DNA of 64,000 nt, taken from contig JAKOTQ010000001.1 in assembly GCA_029776205.1 (NCBI GenBank), positions 1 to 64,000 of the forward strand, written 5' to 3'. The stretch is from Bacillota bacterium. GTDB lineage: Bacteria > Bacillota > UBA4882 > UBA8346. The first letter of the stretch is position 1, and the number at the start of each line of letters is the position of its first letter. This document shows, in pieces, positions 9,306 through 17,339 of this stretch. The position numbers and the translations under genes were made by a program. The notes under the pieces are model-generated. The model searched no databases. It was not told the DNA's origin and was given only the letters and a program-made list of their open reading frames with translations.

Positions 9306-10031
9306 ATGATCGATACTGTTTTATTTGATTTGGACGGAACCTTGCTTCCTCTTGATTTGGATAGTTTTTCCAATATTTATTTTAAAGAAATGGGATATGC
9401 TTTTCAAGACTTGATCGATCCCGAAACCTTAGTCAAATATATTTGGGCAGCAACGCGTAGTATGATCCAAAACACAGAACCCAAAACCAATGAACAAACT
9501 TTTATGGAACATTTTGGGCAATTGGTCGGAGAAGACCTTCTTCCAGTTTATCAAGAACGCTTTAACCAATTTTACGATGAAGGATTTATCAACGCCCAAA
9601 AAACCGTCAGTCAATCTCCCTATATACTCGACAGCATTAACATATTGAAGGCGAAAGGATATACCCTGGTTATCGCCACCAATCCCTTATTCCCCAAAAA
9701 AGCCATCGATCATCGCATACGTTGGGCGGGACTGTCACCCGAAGATTTCTCGTATATTACCTCCTATGAGCGAAATCATTACTGTAAGCCCCAGCTCCTG
9801 TTTTATCAGGAAATATTGACTCATATCAACAAAGAGCCCAGCCAGTGCCTGATGGTTGGCAATGATGTTCAAGAAGATCTGATCGCCGGAAAACTTGGCA
9901 TCAAAACCTTTTTAATCACCGATCATCTTATTCATCGGAACACCTGTGAAATTCGTAGTGATTATCAAGGAAATTATGAGGCTTTTCACAGTTTCGTGAA
10001 AAGCCTCCCCCAAGTTAACAAATCAGCCTGA
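9306..10031 (+). CDS. HAD-superfamily hydrolase
   Basis: 241 residues. Motif I LFDLDGTLL is at residues 6-14, motif II is ATN near residue 119, and motif IV is MVGNDVQEDLIAGKLG near 185-200, all expected for a haloacid-dehalogenase phosphatase with an alpha-helical cap between motifs I and II. The substrate is unknown. It has its own promoter (9229-9257) and converges with the propeller gene only 4 bp away. The last codons contain a perfect 12-bp inverted repeat (9978-10007). Confidence 0.85.
   Translation: MIDTVLFDLDGTLLPLDLDSFSNIYFKEMGYAFQDLIDPETLVKYIWAATRSMIQNTEPKTNEQTFMEHFGQLVGEDLLPVYQERFNQFYDEGFINAQKTVSQSPYILDSINILKAKGYTLVIATNPLFPKKAIDHRIRWAGLSPEDFSYITSYERNHYCKPQLLFYQEILTHINKEPSQCLMVGNDVQEDLIAGKLGIKTFLITDHLIHRNTCEIRSDYQGNYEAFHSFVKSLPQVNKSA
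9978..10007 (+). repeat. Perfect 12-bp hairpin inside the 3' end of the HAD gene
   Basis: GAGGCTTTTCAC (9978-9989) and its exact complement (9996-10007) flank a 6-nt loop, 24 nt before the stop. No T-run follows on the plus strand, so it is not a classical terminator, but the neighbouring genes converge with a 4-bp gap and no other terminator is visible. Confidence 0.65.
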
Positions 10032-10035
10032 ACTT

Positions 10036-12288
10036 TTAATTCAAAGGATTAACCTGCTGTTCATACTCCATGATCATCAACGCTTCCTGTTGACCAACAT
10101 TAGGCAAGTCAAGGGCAAGTTTAACCGTAAAGATCACTTTCGATCCATAACTCAACATGGTACTGGGATCTATCAACTCGTAACCTAAAATCGTGAACGA
10201 TTTGACCTTAAAACTGGAACCCAAAGCATCCATCTTGGCCAGTTCATCGTTAATAAATCGTTGAACCTCATACGAATCAAAGTCAATGTCATAGTCCAGC
10301 TTTACACACTGGGCACCGCTGACTCTCACCTCATCCGTTGCCACCATCCTGATCTGAAGTATTACATTCTTCCCATTAGGGAGGTGCCAAGTTACCCGCC
10401 CAAAATCCCAAGAATCCCCGATTTTAAAGGTTTTTCCTGAAAACCGTTTCATCCTGTTCTCCCATTGTTGATAAAACATCTGCTTAATTTGGGCTGGCGT
10501 GAGTGTGGCTCCTTGAAAATCTTTCATCAATATTTCAAAATCTCCCTGAATCTCGAAATCACGCAACCGTCCGGTTGAATCAGTGAAATACCGAATCTCC
10601 GTATTCTGCAATTGACGATTGAATTGTCTACGATCAACCTCTTCCCCTCGCAGAAACTCCCGCACAGAAACAAATTGCTGTTTCACTAAGTAATTATTCT
10701 GATTTTTGGTAAAAGATGTATCCCAAATCACTTCCCGTTCCAGCACTTTCATCGACTCATTAACCGCTGAAACCGTTACCGTTTGCCGTTCGATTTGTCT
10801 CAAACGTTTTCCGTTGGGAGGATTGAAGGTAAAACGATAGATTTGCCCTCTTTGTAAAGCGCTTGAACTTATGGTGATTTCCCGGGAATCCCCCAAGATC
10901 CGGTTGGGTAGCCTTTCAGCAATATAGTAAACCGTCGTCCCTGCGACAGCCTGATAACCAAAGCCGGCATCCCCTAAAATCCGTCCGCCATATCCGGTAA
11001 TAATCTGATCATAAGCCCGTCCTTCCGAACCGTTAAACACTACAAACCATTGTTTGCCGCGACATGCACTGTAAACAACATCACCCCGGTTATTAAAAGC
11101 CAAACTATCCCGGCCAATGGCATCATATAAACGGCCGGATACATGATTTACCGGAACCATCCATTTGCCGCTTTTCCGTGCCACATAGGCAAATTTTCGA
11201 CTATCCGGACTAAAGATAATGGTGCCCTCACCAACTGCCTCGTATTTCTCGGAATGTTTCCCGTCAACGAACACGATCCAATGGTTGCCAACCTTTGCAG
11301 CATAGGCAACTCTTTCCCCGTTGGGGCTGAATACGGGAGAATGCTCCAATACCGCGTCATACGGCCCGGTCTCCTTTCCATCGACAACCACTACCCAGCC
11401 CTTTTCCGTTAAGGCCGTATAACCGTAGCGATGGCCGGTTTGACTGAAAACAATACCCTGATTACCGACTTTAAGATATTTTTTCGATTCAATGTCGTCG
11501 ATAACCGCGTATTGATAATCTCCCGTCTGGGCAATAAACCCTAACCGCGAACTGTCCGGACTGAAGCACAAACTATTGGGCCTAATGAACTCATATTTGG
11601 ATGTTTCTTTTTCGTTCACCACAACCAGGAACTGACTGCCATCCCGAACCAATACAGCAAGACGTTGACCGTCCGGACTAAACACCACGTTCCGAATACC
11701 GTCATAGGATTTCCCCGGCCGACCGTCCTCCACCAAAAACCAAGCCTCGTTTTGTTGGGCAGCGTAGACCAGCCGTTTTCCGTCCGGACTGAATTTTAAA
11801 GTCATCACATTGATATCATCATAGAGCGGATGTTCAGTTTTGTCCTGAACCACCCGCCACTGATCGCCCGTTTTGGCCACATAGGCAAAATGGGCGCCGT
11901 CAGGACTGAAAACCAAAGATTTCTTTTTAATCTCCGGATAAGGGGTATGTTCAACCCCGTCATATACCAAAAAGAACTGGGCATTCCGTTTGGCGATATA
12001 CAGGATATGTTGACTGTCAGGCGTGAAGTAAATCGTATCATCCAAAATATCTTCATATTTCTTCTGACGGATCCCGTTGACCACCACCGATTTACCTGAC
12101 TCATCCTGTACAATCATTCCGATATTGGCCCCATTCGGGCTGATTTTCAGCGTTCCAGGCAACCAGGCTTTCTCAATCACCATACGTGGTGTTTCCGTAA
12201 ATACCCGTCCCTCAAATTCTCCTTTGGCAACTGCCGAAACGGCTAAACAACCGATAATCGCCAAACTCAGAACCAGTTTTTTTAACAT
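10036..12288 (-). CDS. Secreted beta-propeller protein with C-terminal uncharacterised domain
   Basis: 750 residues. A signal peptide is visible at the N terminus (MLKKLVLSLAIIGCLAVSAVAKG). About residues 45-450 hold ten tandem repeats of roughly 41 residues, each with a core such as FSPDGKRLVYAAQQ followed by W.F.VVDG....YD.I. They resemble TolB/WD40-like propeller blades. A C-terminal portion of about 280 residues lacks blades and begins near a YRFTFNPPNGKRLRQIER segment. It resembles in style the secreted protein at 31624-32628. The function is unknown; an extracytoplasmic binding or scaffold role is inferred. It lies 70 bp downstream of the HAD phosphatase gene on the same strand. Confidence 0.8.
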   Translation of the reverse strand: MLKKLVLSLAIIGCLAVSAVAKGEFEGRVFTETPRMVIEKAWLPGTLKISPNGANIGMIVQDESGKSVVVNGIRQKKYEDILDDTIYFTPDSQHILYIAKRNAQFFLVYDGVEHTPYPEIKKKSLVFSPDGAHFAYVAKTGDQWRVVQDKTEHPLYDDINVMTLKFSPDGKRLVYAAQQNEAWFLVEDGRPGKSYDGIRNVVFSPDGQRLAVLVRDGSQFLVVVNEKETSKYEFIRPNSLCFSPDSSRLGFIAQTGDYQYAVIDDIESKKYLKVGNQGIVFSQTGHRYGYTALTEKGWVVVVDGKETGPYDAVLEHSPVFSPNGERVAYAAKVGNHWIVFVDGKHSEKYEAVGEGTIIFSPDSRKFAYVARKSGKWMVPVNHVSGRLYDAIGRDSLAFNNRGDVVYSACRGKQWFVVFNGSEGRAYDQIITGYGGRILGDAGFGYQAVAGTTVYYIAERLPNRILGDSREITISSSALQRGQIYRFTFNPPNGKRLRQIERQTVTVSAVNESMKVLEREVIWDTSFTKNQNNYLVKQQFVSVREFLRGEEVDRRQFNRQLQNTEIRYFTDSTGRLRDFEIQGDFEILMKDFQGATLTPAQIKQMFYQQWENRMKRFSGKTFKIGDSWDFGRVTWHLPNGKNVILQIRMVATDEVRVSGAQCVKLDYDIDFDSYEVQRFINDELAKMDALGSSFKVKSFTILGYELIDPSTMLSYGSKVIFTVKLALDLPNVGQQEALMIMEYEQQVNPLN

Positions 12289-12358
12289 CCGATCGCCCCC
12301 ATGCCAACGAAATGCTTCTGGGGATTTTTTTCGCCAAATTCCGTAAATTTCCTGCTTA

Positions 12359-13060
12359 TTATTTCATCCGCATGGAACCCTTTGGTGTTTTTAACAATAA
12401 TTTCATCAAATCCTCGGCATCCACAGCAATTGCCATGGGCCTGACCGCTTCAAGTTCCGCGCGGGATCCATAACCATAACCGACGCCAATGGCATCCATT
12501 CCATTGGCTCGGGCACCTAAAATATCATGTTTCCGATCCCCCACCATCACAGCGGACTCAGGCGATATCTCCGGAAATTGCTCCAGCAAATAAGCAATGA
12601 CTTCCCCTTTTTCCACCCGGCTTCCGTCCAAATTGCTTCCGATAATCGCTTCAAAAAAACCGTCCAACTGAAAATGGCGTAAAATCTGTTCTGAAAATTC
12701 GGTCGGCTTTGACGTCGCCACCCACAATTTCTTATGTTGGTCTTTAAGTCGAAAGAGCAGTTCCGGTATTCCAGAATACACATAATTTTCAAACATTCCC
12801 TTTTCTCTGAAATATTCCCGGTAATATTCCACCGCTCGCCAAGCATCATCGCTTTTCAATGCATAATAGCGTTCGAAAGATTCTTTCAAAGGCGGCCCGA
12901 TAAAGGCCCGAAGCCGCATCGGGTCCGGTTCTTCAATACCCATTTTAGCCAAAGCATATTGAATGGAACGAATAATTCCTTCCCCGGGATCTGTTAACGT
13001 ACCATCGAGGTCAAACAAGATATGTTGATAATTTTTCACACCGTTCACTTTCAATATCAT
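12359..13060 (-). CDS. HAD hydrolase, phosphoglycolate phosphatase (Gph/PpaX) type
   Basis: About 233 residues. HILFDLDGTLTDPGEGIIRSI is motif I with the DxD and a Gph-like entry to the cap domain; ATSKPTEF is motif II and VMVGDRKHDILGARANG is motif IV. IGPPLKESF in the cap fits the phosphoglycolate phosphatase group. The start is uncertain: ATG at 13060 lies very close to GGGGAG, and the TTG at 13054 has better spacing. An upstream in-frame ATG at 13129 has no ribosome site. Downstream on the same strand is the propeller gene. Confidence 0.82.
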   Translation of the reverse strand: MILKVNGVKNYQHILFDLDGTLTDPGEGIIRSIQYALAKMGIEEPDPMRLRAFIGPPLKESFERYYALKSDDAWRAVEYYREYFREKGMFENYVYSGIPELLFRLKDQHKKLWVATSKPTEFSEQILRHFQLDGFFEAIIGSNLDGSRVEKGEVIAYLLEQFPEISPESAVMVGDRKHDILGARANGMDAIGVGYGYGSRAELEAVRPMAIAVDAEDLMKLLLKTPKGSMRMK

Positions 13061-13144
13061 CTCTCCCCAGCTAACAATATCCGGTTTTTTTCGACAGGTT
13101 ATTCTACAATAAATCTCAACCCGAATCAAAGCTCAAGACGAGCT

Positions 13145-13646
13145 TCAGCTGCCAACCAAAAAAGCTGTTCCCGGATGAATGTACGACCGTTCCACAGCCG
13201 GGTCCCATTCATCGCAACTGACATCATCGCCACCGTACAATATTTGTGCAAGGATCACCTTGCGATACTGGGCTACCGCAAAAATTGCTGCTGCCTCCAT
13301 CTCCACACATAACATCCTTCCGACTTCCTGAGTTTAACCTTATCCGGCGTTTCCCGGAAGATGGCGTCTGTAGTCCATGTTTTAGACAGCAAATATGCAC
13401 ATTGATGCTTTTCCAGAACCCGCCGGATCGCTTCAATCCCTTCCGGACTGGCAGCTACTTCCCGCGAAGGAGGAAGATAATGATAGGAAAAACCTTCATC
13501 CCGAAGGGCTGAAACCGAAACCAGCAGGTGCTCCACAGTGTAACTTCTCCATAATCTCTCCGGTGGTGCGTAAATCAAGCCCAAACGAAGACCCGGAGCA
13601 ACAATCTTAGAAAAAGTACCAAGCAAAACAGCAGTCCTACGGTAAT
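13145..13646 (-). pseudogene. Mosaic pseudogene: aminotransferase fragment joined to a frameshifted nucleoside phosphorylase
   Basis: On the minus strand the readable frame starts right after the terminator with residues YRRTAVLLGTFSKIVAPGLRLG, the PLP-lysine region of a class I/II aminotransferase (GTFSK, PGLRLG). After APPERL it changes without a stop into the C-terminal part of a nucleoside (uridine-type) phosphorylase: ALRDEGFSYHYLPPSREV, SKTWTTDAIFRETP, KLRKSEGC. One base change of frame near 13310 breaks it; the phosphorylase continues in another frame as VEMEAAAIFAVAQYR and YGGDDVSCDEWDP to a stop at 13145-13147. Both parent genes are therefore truncated and fused, and the product is not expected to work. 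It sits behind a riboswitch and terminator. Confidence 0.85.
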
Positions 13647-13654
13647 AGCTGCAT

Positions 13655-13697
13655 ACAAAAGCCCGAAGGAAGGAGCAGTGAGACTCCTTCCTCGGGC
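13655..13697 (-). terminator. Riboswitch-controlled intrinsic terminator
   Basis: Minus strand GCCCGAGGAAGGAG (13684-13697) pairs with CTCCTTCCTTCGGGC (13661-13675) around the loop TCTCACTG, followed by TTTTG. The 5' arm is also the conserved 3' strand of the aptamer, and the loop holds the 3' strand of aptamer stem P1, so aptamer and terminator are mutually exclusive. Confidence 0.85.
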
Positions 13698-13779
13698 TTT
13701 TCTCCCAAGGGTGTTGCGTTACCGCTTGCCTCGCTTAGACCGAACCCAGAAACAGGTGGAACCCTAGGTGTACTCTCAC
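13678..13779 (-). ncRNA. ykkC-family riboswitch aptamer
   Basis: Read on the minus strand, the segment is closed by P1 (GTGAGA at 13774-13779 with TCTCAC at 13678-13683). It contains the ykkC-type conserved blocks CTAGGGTTCC (13758-13767), ACACCC and GGGAGAAAAGCCCGAGG. The overlap with the terminator arm predicts an ON switch: ligand binding frees the downstream region. Family members sense guanidine, ppGpp, PRPP or nucleoside diphosphates; the sub-class cannot be settled by eye. The gene it once controlled appears to have been deleted, leaving the mosaic pseudogene. Confidence 0.72.
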
Positions 13780-13807
13780 CATCATGTATACAAAATACTT
13801 TTTAAGT

Positions 13808-13836
13808 ATGTTAACAAAAGAACCTGGGTATGTCAA
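13808..13836 (-). promoter_or_regulatory. Promoter of the riboswitch transcript
   Basis: Minus strand TTGACA (13831-13836) and TAACAT (13808-13813) are 17 bp apart. The predicted start near 13801 lies about 20 nt before aptamer stem P1. Confidence 0.75.
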
Positions 13837-13975
13837 TTTTTTCTATGTAAAATTTCTGTATGGCGATCCACTCATTTGAAAAGAAGGAATAATTTTTTAT
13901 TTTATCGTATATTTTTTATTGAATTATTGCCATTGGTACAGCTTTAATAAACCAAAGCCATAGGAGGTTTGAACG

Positions 13976-14569
13976 ATGGATCTGGGAAAAACCATTAGGC
14001 AAACGATGGAAATTTATATCAAAAACTTTGAGACCTTGTTTATTGCAGGACTGATCGCTTCATTGTTATCCTGTATCACCCTTGGCATTCTCGCCGGGCC
14101 CTTCATGGGCGGATTTTTGATGTTAGCGCTCAAAGTTATCCGCGAAGAAAAGGGCGAAATCAACCAAATCTACAATTATTTTGACAAATTCACACCGTTA
14201 TTTGTAACTACTCTGATCTGCTTTGTGCCAATGGTTATCATCAGTATGATTCCGATCCTCAATCCTGTCCTCAGTTTCATCCTCAATTCGCCCATCGCTT
14301 TCGTATGGGCCATAGCCTTAATCAAAATCCTCGAAAATAACGCGGCACCGCTGGATGCTATTAAAGAAAGCATCGAAATGGTGAAAGATTATCCATTCCC
14401 CATTTGGCTATACTCTTTGATAATGGCAATTATTTGTTCCATCGGTTTTGCTTTCTATTTTATTGGCTGCATTATAACGGCTCCGATCAGTTGCGTCGGG
14501 ATGGCCGTTGCTTACAAAGAACTAACCAACCCCACATCAATATCGGGAAACTGGTCCTTAAGTGATTAA
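13976..14569 (+). CDS. Integral membrane protein of unknown function
   Basis: 197 residues with about five hydrophobic segments: residues 20-42, 45-55, 78-96, 100-120 and 145-185. No catalytic or transport signature was recognised. The layout (short amphipathic N terminus, Gly-rich second helix, paired helices at the end) resembles the small DUF4013/DUF975-type membrane proteins, but this is a style comparison only. Ribosome site TAGGAGG precedes the ATG. It has a strong shared terminator with rex at 14589-14614. Confidence 0.7.
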   Translation: MDLGKTIRQTMEIYIKNFETLFIAGLIASLLSCITLGILAGPFMGGFLMLALKVIREEKGEINQIYNYFDKFTPLFVTTLICFVPMVIISMIPILNPVLSFILNSPIAFVWAIALIKILENNAAPLDAIKESIEMVKDYPFPIWLYSLIMAIICSIGFAFYFIGCIITAPISCVGMAVAYKELTNPTSISGNWSLSD

Positions 14570-14588
14570 TCCGTTTAAACGAAAGCAA

Positions 14589-14614
14589 ACGCCACCCGAA
14601 ACGGGTGGCGTTTT
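14589..14614. terminator. Bidirectional intrinsic terminator between the membrane-protein gene and rex
   Basis: AACGCCACCCG and CGGGTGGCGTT form an 11-bp stem with a 3-4 nt loop, followed by T-runs on the plus strand (TTTT) and a short T-rich tail on the minus strand. It lies between convergent genes. Confidence 0.85.
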
Positions 14615-14663
14615 CCATGGTCAAAATGGATCTCATGATCTATCTTGGTTTTCAGGGTATTTT

Positions 14664-15302
14664 TTATTCATTCCGCTCTGCTAAATAATGAAAGAGAGTA
14701 GCCAAGCCGGCAGCTAAATCTTCATTACGCAATACAACATGGGAAGGGACCTCGATCACCGCTGGAGCAAAGTTCCAAATGGCCCGAATTCCGGCTTCAA
14801 CCAATACATTGGCAATAGACTGAGCATACTCGGCCGGAACAGTAATAATGGCCACTTTAATCTGGAGTCGCCGGATAATATGAAGTATCTCTTGGGTTGA
14901 AAAGACAGGCCTGCCGCTGACTTGAGTGCCGATTAATTCCGGATTAGAGTCGAACAAGGCCACGATATGAAGTCCATATCGTTCGAATCCCGGATAATCA
15001 ATGATCGCCCGACCTAAACGGCCAACACCGATTAATACGGCTTCATTCACGTTATTTAGGCCTAATACCTCTTCCAGCTTGGCCTTTAAATCCGCTACAC
15101 AATATCCGACTCCCGGTGTTCCCATCGCTCCAAACAACGCCAGGTCTTTACGGACTTGTACCGCATTAACCTGAGCTGCTTTGCCAATCTGTTCCGAAGA
15201 TACATATTCCTGGTTTCGGTCCAGACAAGCCCGAAGGCACCGGTAATACAGAGGCAGCCGTTTAAGGGTGAATTTCGGCACTTTGATCGAGTCCGAATGC
15301 AT
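14664..15302 (-). CDS. rex: Redox-sensing transcriptional repressor Rex
   Basis: 212 residues, typical Rex length. An N-terminal winged helix (about 1-80: TLKRLPLYYRCL, NAVQVRKDLALFG) is followed by a Rossmann NAD(H) domain (VLIGVGRLGRAIIDYPGF, about 88-105) and the C-terminal swapped helix (LATLFHYLAER). Rex releases operators of fermentation and hydrogen genes when NADH rises. The ATG at 15302 has AGGAG at proper spacing; a GTG at 15308 lies too close. It is the last gene of the hydrogenase operon, 6 bp after hydA, so the repressor is probably co-transcribed with its own target. Confidence 0.95.
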   Translation of the reverse strand: MHSDSIKVPKFTLKRLPLYYRCLRACLDRNQEYVSSEQIGKAAQVNAVQVRKDLALFGAMGTPGVGYCVADLKAKLEEVLGLNNVNEAVLIGVGRLGRAIIDYPGFERYGLHIVALFDSNPELIGTQVSGRPVFSTQEILHIIRRLQIKVAIITVPAEYAQSIANVLVEAGIRAIWNFAPAVIEVPSHVVLRNEDLAAGLATLFHYLAERNE

Positions 15303-15308
15303 TGCCAC

Positions 15309-17339
15309 CTACTCCTTATTTCTTTCCAATTCCGGCAGCACTTTCTCCTGAATGAAGGTTCCAACCCGTTCCGCAGTGATCCCTCCGTATATCTGGTCAT
15401 TCACCCGGACTGAAGGACTGTTTTCACAGCCTTCCAGACAGAAGGTAGCATGGAGATTCAGTTGCTCTTTGATTCCATTCCGTTCGGCCTGACGAATAAA
15501 TTCCTGCAACGTATCATAAGAACCCTTCGTATAACAGCAGGTACCCAAACAGACCGCCAAATCCACCTTATGCTCACGATCACTATTCAGCAACTCGATA
15601 TCTTCACCGGTAATCCGGGCGCGGGTACTATATGAGGTGTGCAACGTCTCATGGGCTTCATGGCTATTCGGGCGTTGCAGCCATTTTTCATAGAACTTGG
15701 CCACCACCGGGTTATCTTGGGACTTCCGCAATTGGGAAAGTTTATCCGCATGATAAATCCCACGGGCCCTGGCCTTTTTCGTATTCATATCCACAGCCTG
15801 AGGCTGTCCAGCACCACTGATACATCCGCCAGGACAGGCCATTACTTCCACAAAGTCGTACTTTGCCTCACCGGAATTCAGCTTATTCAAAAGCTCTTTG
15901 GCATTGCCCAAACCGTGGACAACGGCAACTTTCACTTCTTTTCCATTCAAGTTGACTGTTGCTTCTTTTAAGCCGGCAAAACCGCGGATAGACTCAAAGT
16001 TCACCTGTTCCAGCACTTCTCCGGTGACCATCTCATAAGCTGCGCGAAGGGCTGCTTCAGCCACACCACCCGAGGCACCGAAGATGACTCCGGCACCGGT
16101 CGTAAAGCCAAAAGGCATATCAAAGGAGTCCGGATCAACAGCCGCGAAATCCAGGCCCGATTCCCGAATCATCTGGGACAACTCTTGCGTGGTCAATACC
16201 AGATCCACGTCCGGTACACCATCTACGGTAAATTCCGGCCGGGCCGCCTCAAATTTCTTCGCCGTACAAGGCATGATCGAAATGACATATATATCTTTGG
16301 GTTCTTTCCCCAATTCTTTTGCCCAGTACCGTTTCACTAAAGAACCGAACATCTGCTGGGGCGAACGACAGGTGGAAAGGTTCTTTAAGAGGTTGGATCC
16401 ATTATGCTCCGCATACTTCACCCAAGCCGGGCAGCAGGAGGTAAACAACGGCCCCTCTATGCCCTTTTCAAGCCGTTCTATCAATTCGGTAGTCTCTTCC
16501 ATAATGGTCAAATCCGCCGCAATACAGGTATCGAAGACTTTATCAAAGCCGAGCCGTTTCAAAGCGCCGACCACTTTCCCGGTGACGATCTGGCCTGCTT
16601 CCATCCCAAATTCTTCGCCTAAAGCAACCCGGACCGCCGGAGCCACCTGCGCAACAACCACTTTACTGGGGTCAGCCAACGCTTTCCAGGCTTGATTCAC
16701 TTGGGACTTCACCACCAAGGCTCCGGTGGGACATACGGCGCTACATTGGCCACAGTTGACACATTCTACTTCGGCCATTTTTTTGTTAAACGCCGGCGTA
16801 ACCTGAACTTTGGAACCCCGATTGGCAAAGTTCAAAATGCCGATTCCTTGAACTTCAGAGCACATCCGGACGCAATCGCCGCATAAAATACACTTATTCG
16901 GGTCCCGAACAATGGATGCGCTGGAGTCATCGATAGGCAATTTCATATCCCGCTCGCCGAAGCGGATTTTACGGACGCCAAACCGATTGGCCAAATCCTG
17001 AAGCTTACAGTTGCCGTTCTTTTCACAGGTGGTACATTCCCGCTCATGATTAGCCAAAAGCAATTCCAAAACCGTCCGGCGGACCCGCTGCACCCGTGGG
17101 CTATTGGTCAAGATCCGCATTCCGGGCGTAGGCGGCGTAGAACAGGCGGCAACGATGCCCCGGCCTTCGATTTCAACGACGCACATGCGGCAAGCTCCAT
17201 AAATGCTTAATTCCGAATGATAACAGAACGTCGGCAATTCCACCCCGACCTTACGCACTAAGGTCAGTAAATTAACTTCGCCATTGAGTTCCACCGGCTG
17301 ATTATCTATAAATACACTGTTTGCAGTGACAGTCATCAT
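15309..17339 (-). CDS. hydA: [FeFe] hydrogenase catalytic subunit HydA (multimeric, NADH-linked type)
   Basis: 676 residues. Ordered cofactor sites are: a [2Fe-2S] domain (Cys39, 50, 53, 66); a His-ligated [4Fe-4S] (His99, Cys103, 106, 112); two [4Fe-4S] clusters (Cys151/154/157 with Cys204, and Cys194/197/200 with Cys161). The H-cluster motifs are TSCCPAW (301-307), IMPCTAKK (356-363) and MACPGGC (501-507). From about residue 590 there is an added thioredoxin-like [2Fe-2S] domain (CLGTCC, FCLEGC). It makes or oxidises H2 and with HydB and HydC forms the soluble NADH/ferredoxin-coupled (probably electron-bifurcating) complex. The start overlaps the last base of hydB. Confidence 0.95.
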   Translation of the reverse strand: MMTVTANSVFIDNQPVELNGEVNLLTLVRKVGVELPTFCYHSELSIYGACRMCVVEIEGRGIVAACSTPPTPGMRILTNSPRVQRVRRTVLELLLANHERECTTCEKNGNCKLQDLANRFGVRKIRFGERDMKLPIDDSSASIVRDPNKCILCGDCVRMCSEVQGIGILNFANRGSKVQVTPAFNKKMAEVECVNCGQCSAVCPTGALVVKSQVNQAWKALADPSKVVVAQVAPAVRVALGEEFGMEAGQIVTGKVVGALKRLGFDKVFDTCIAADLTIMEETTELIERLEKGIEGPLFTSCCPAWVKYAEHNGSNLLKNLSTCRSPQQMFGSLVKRYWAKELGKEPKDIYVISIMPCTAKKFEAARPEFTVDGVPDVDLVLTTQELSQMIRESGLDFAAVDPDSFDMPFGFTTGAGVIFGASGGVAEAALRAAYEMVTGEVLEQVNFESIRGFAGLKEATVNLNGKEVKVAVVHGLGNAKELLNKLNSGEAKYDFVEVMACPGGCISGAGQPQAVDMNTKKARARGIYHADKLSQLRKSQDNPVVAKFYEKWLQRPNSHEAHETLHTSYSTRARITGEDIELLNSDREHKVDLAVCLGTCCYTKGSYDTLQEFIRQAERNGIKEQLNLHATFCLEGCENSPSVRVNDQIYGGITAERVGTFIQEKVLPELERNKE

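Noticed and set aside
16084-16695. 203-residue plus-strand frame opposite hydA
   Set aside because: Antisense to a conserved enzyme; low complexity and no recognisable domain.
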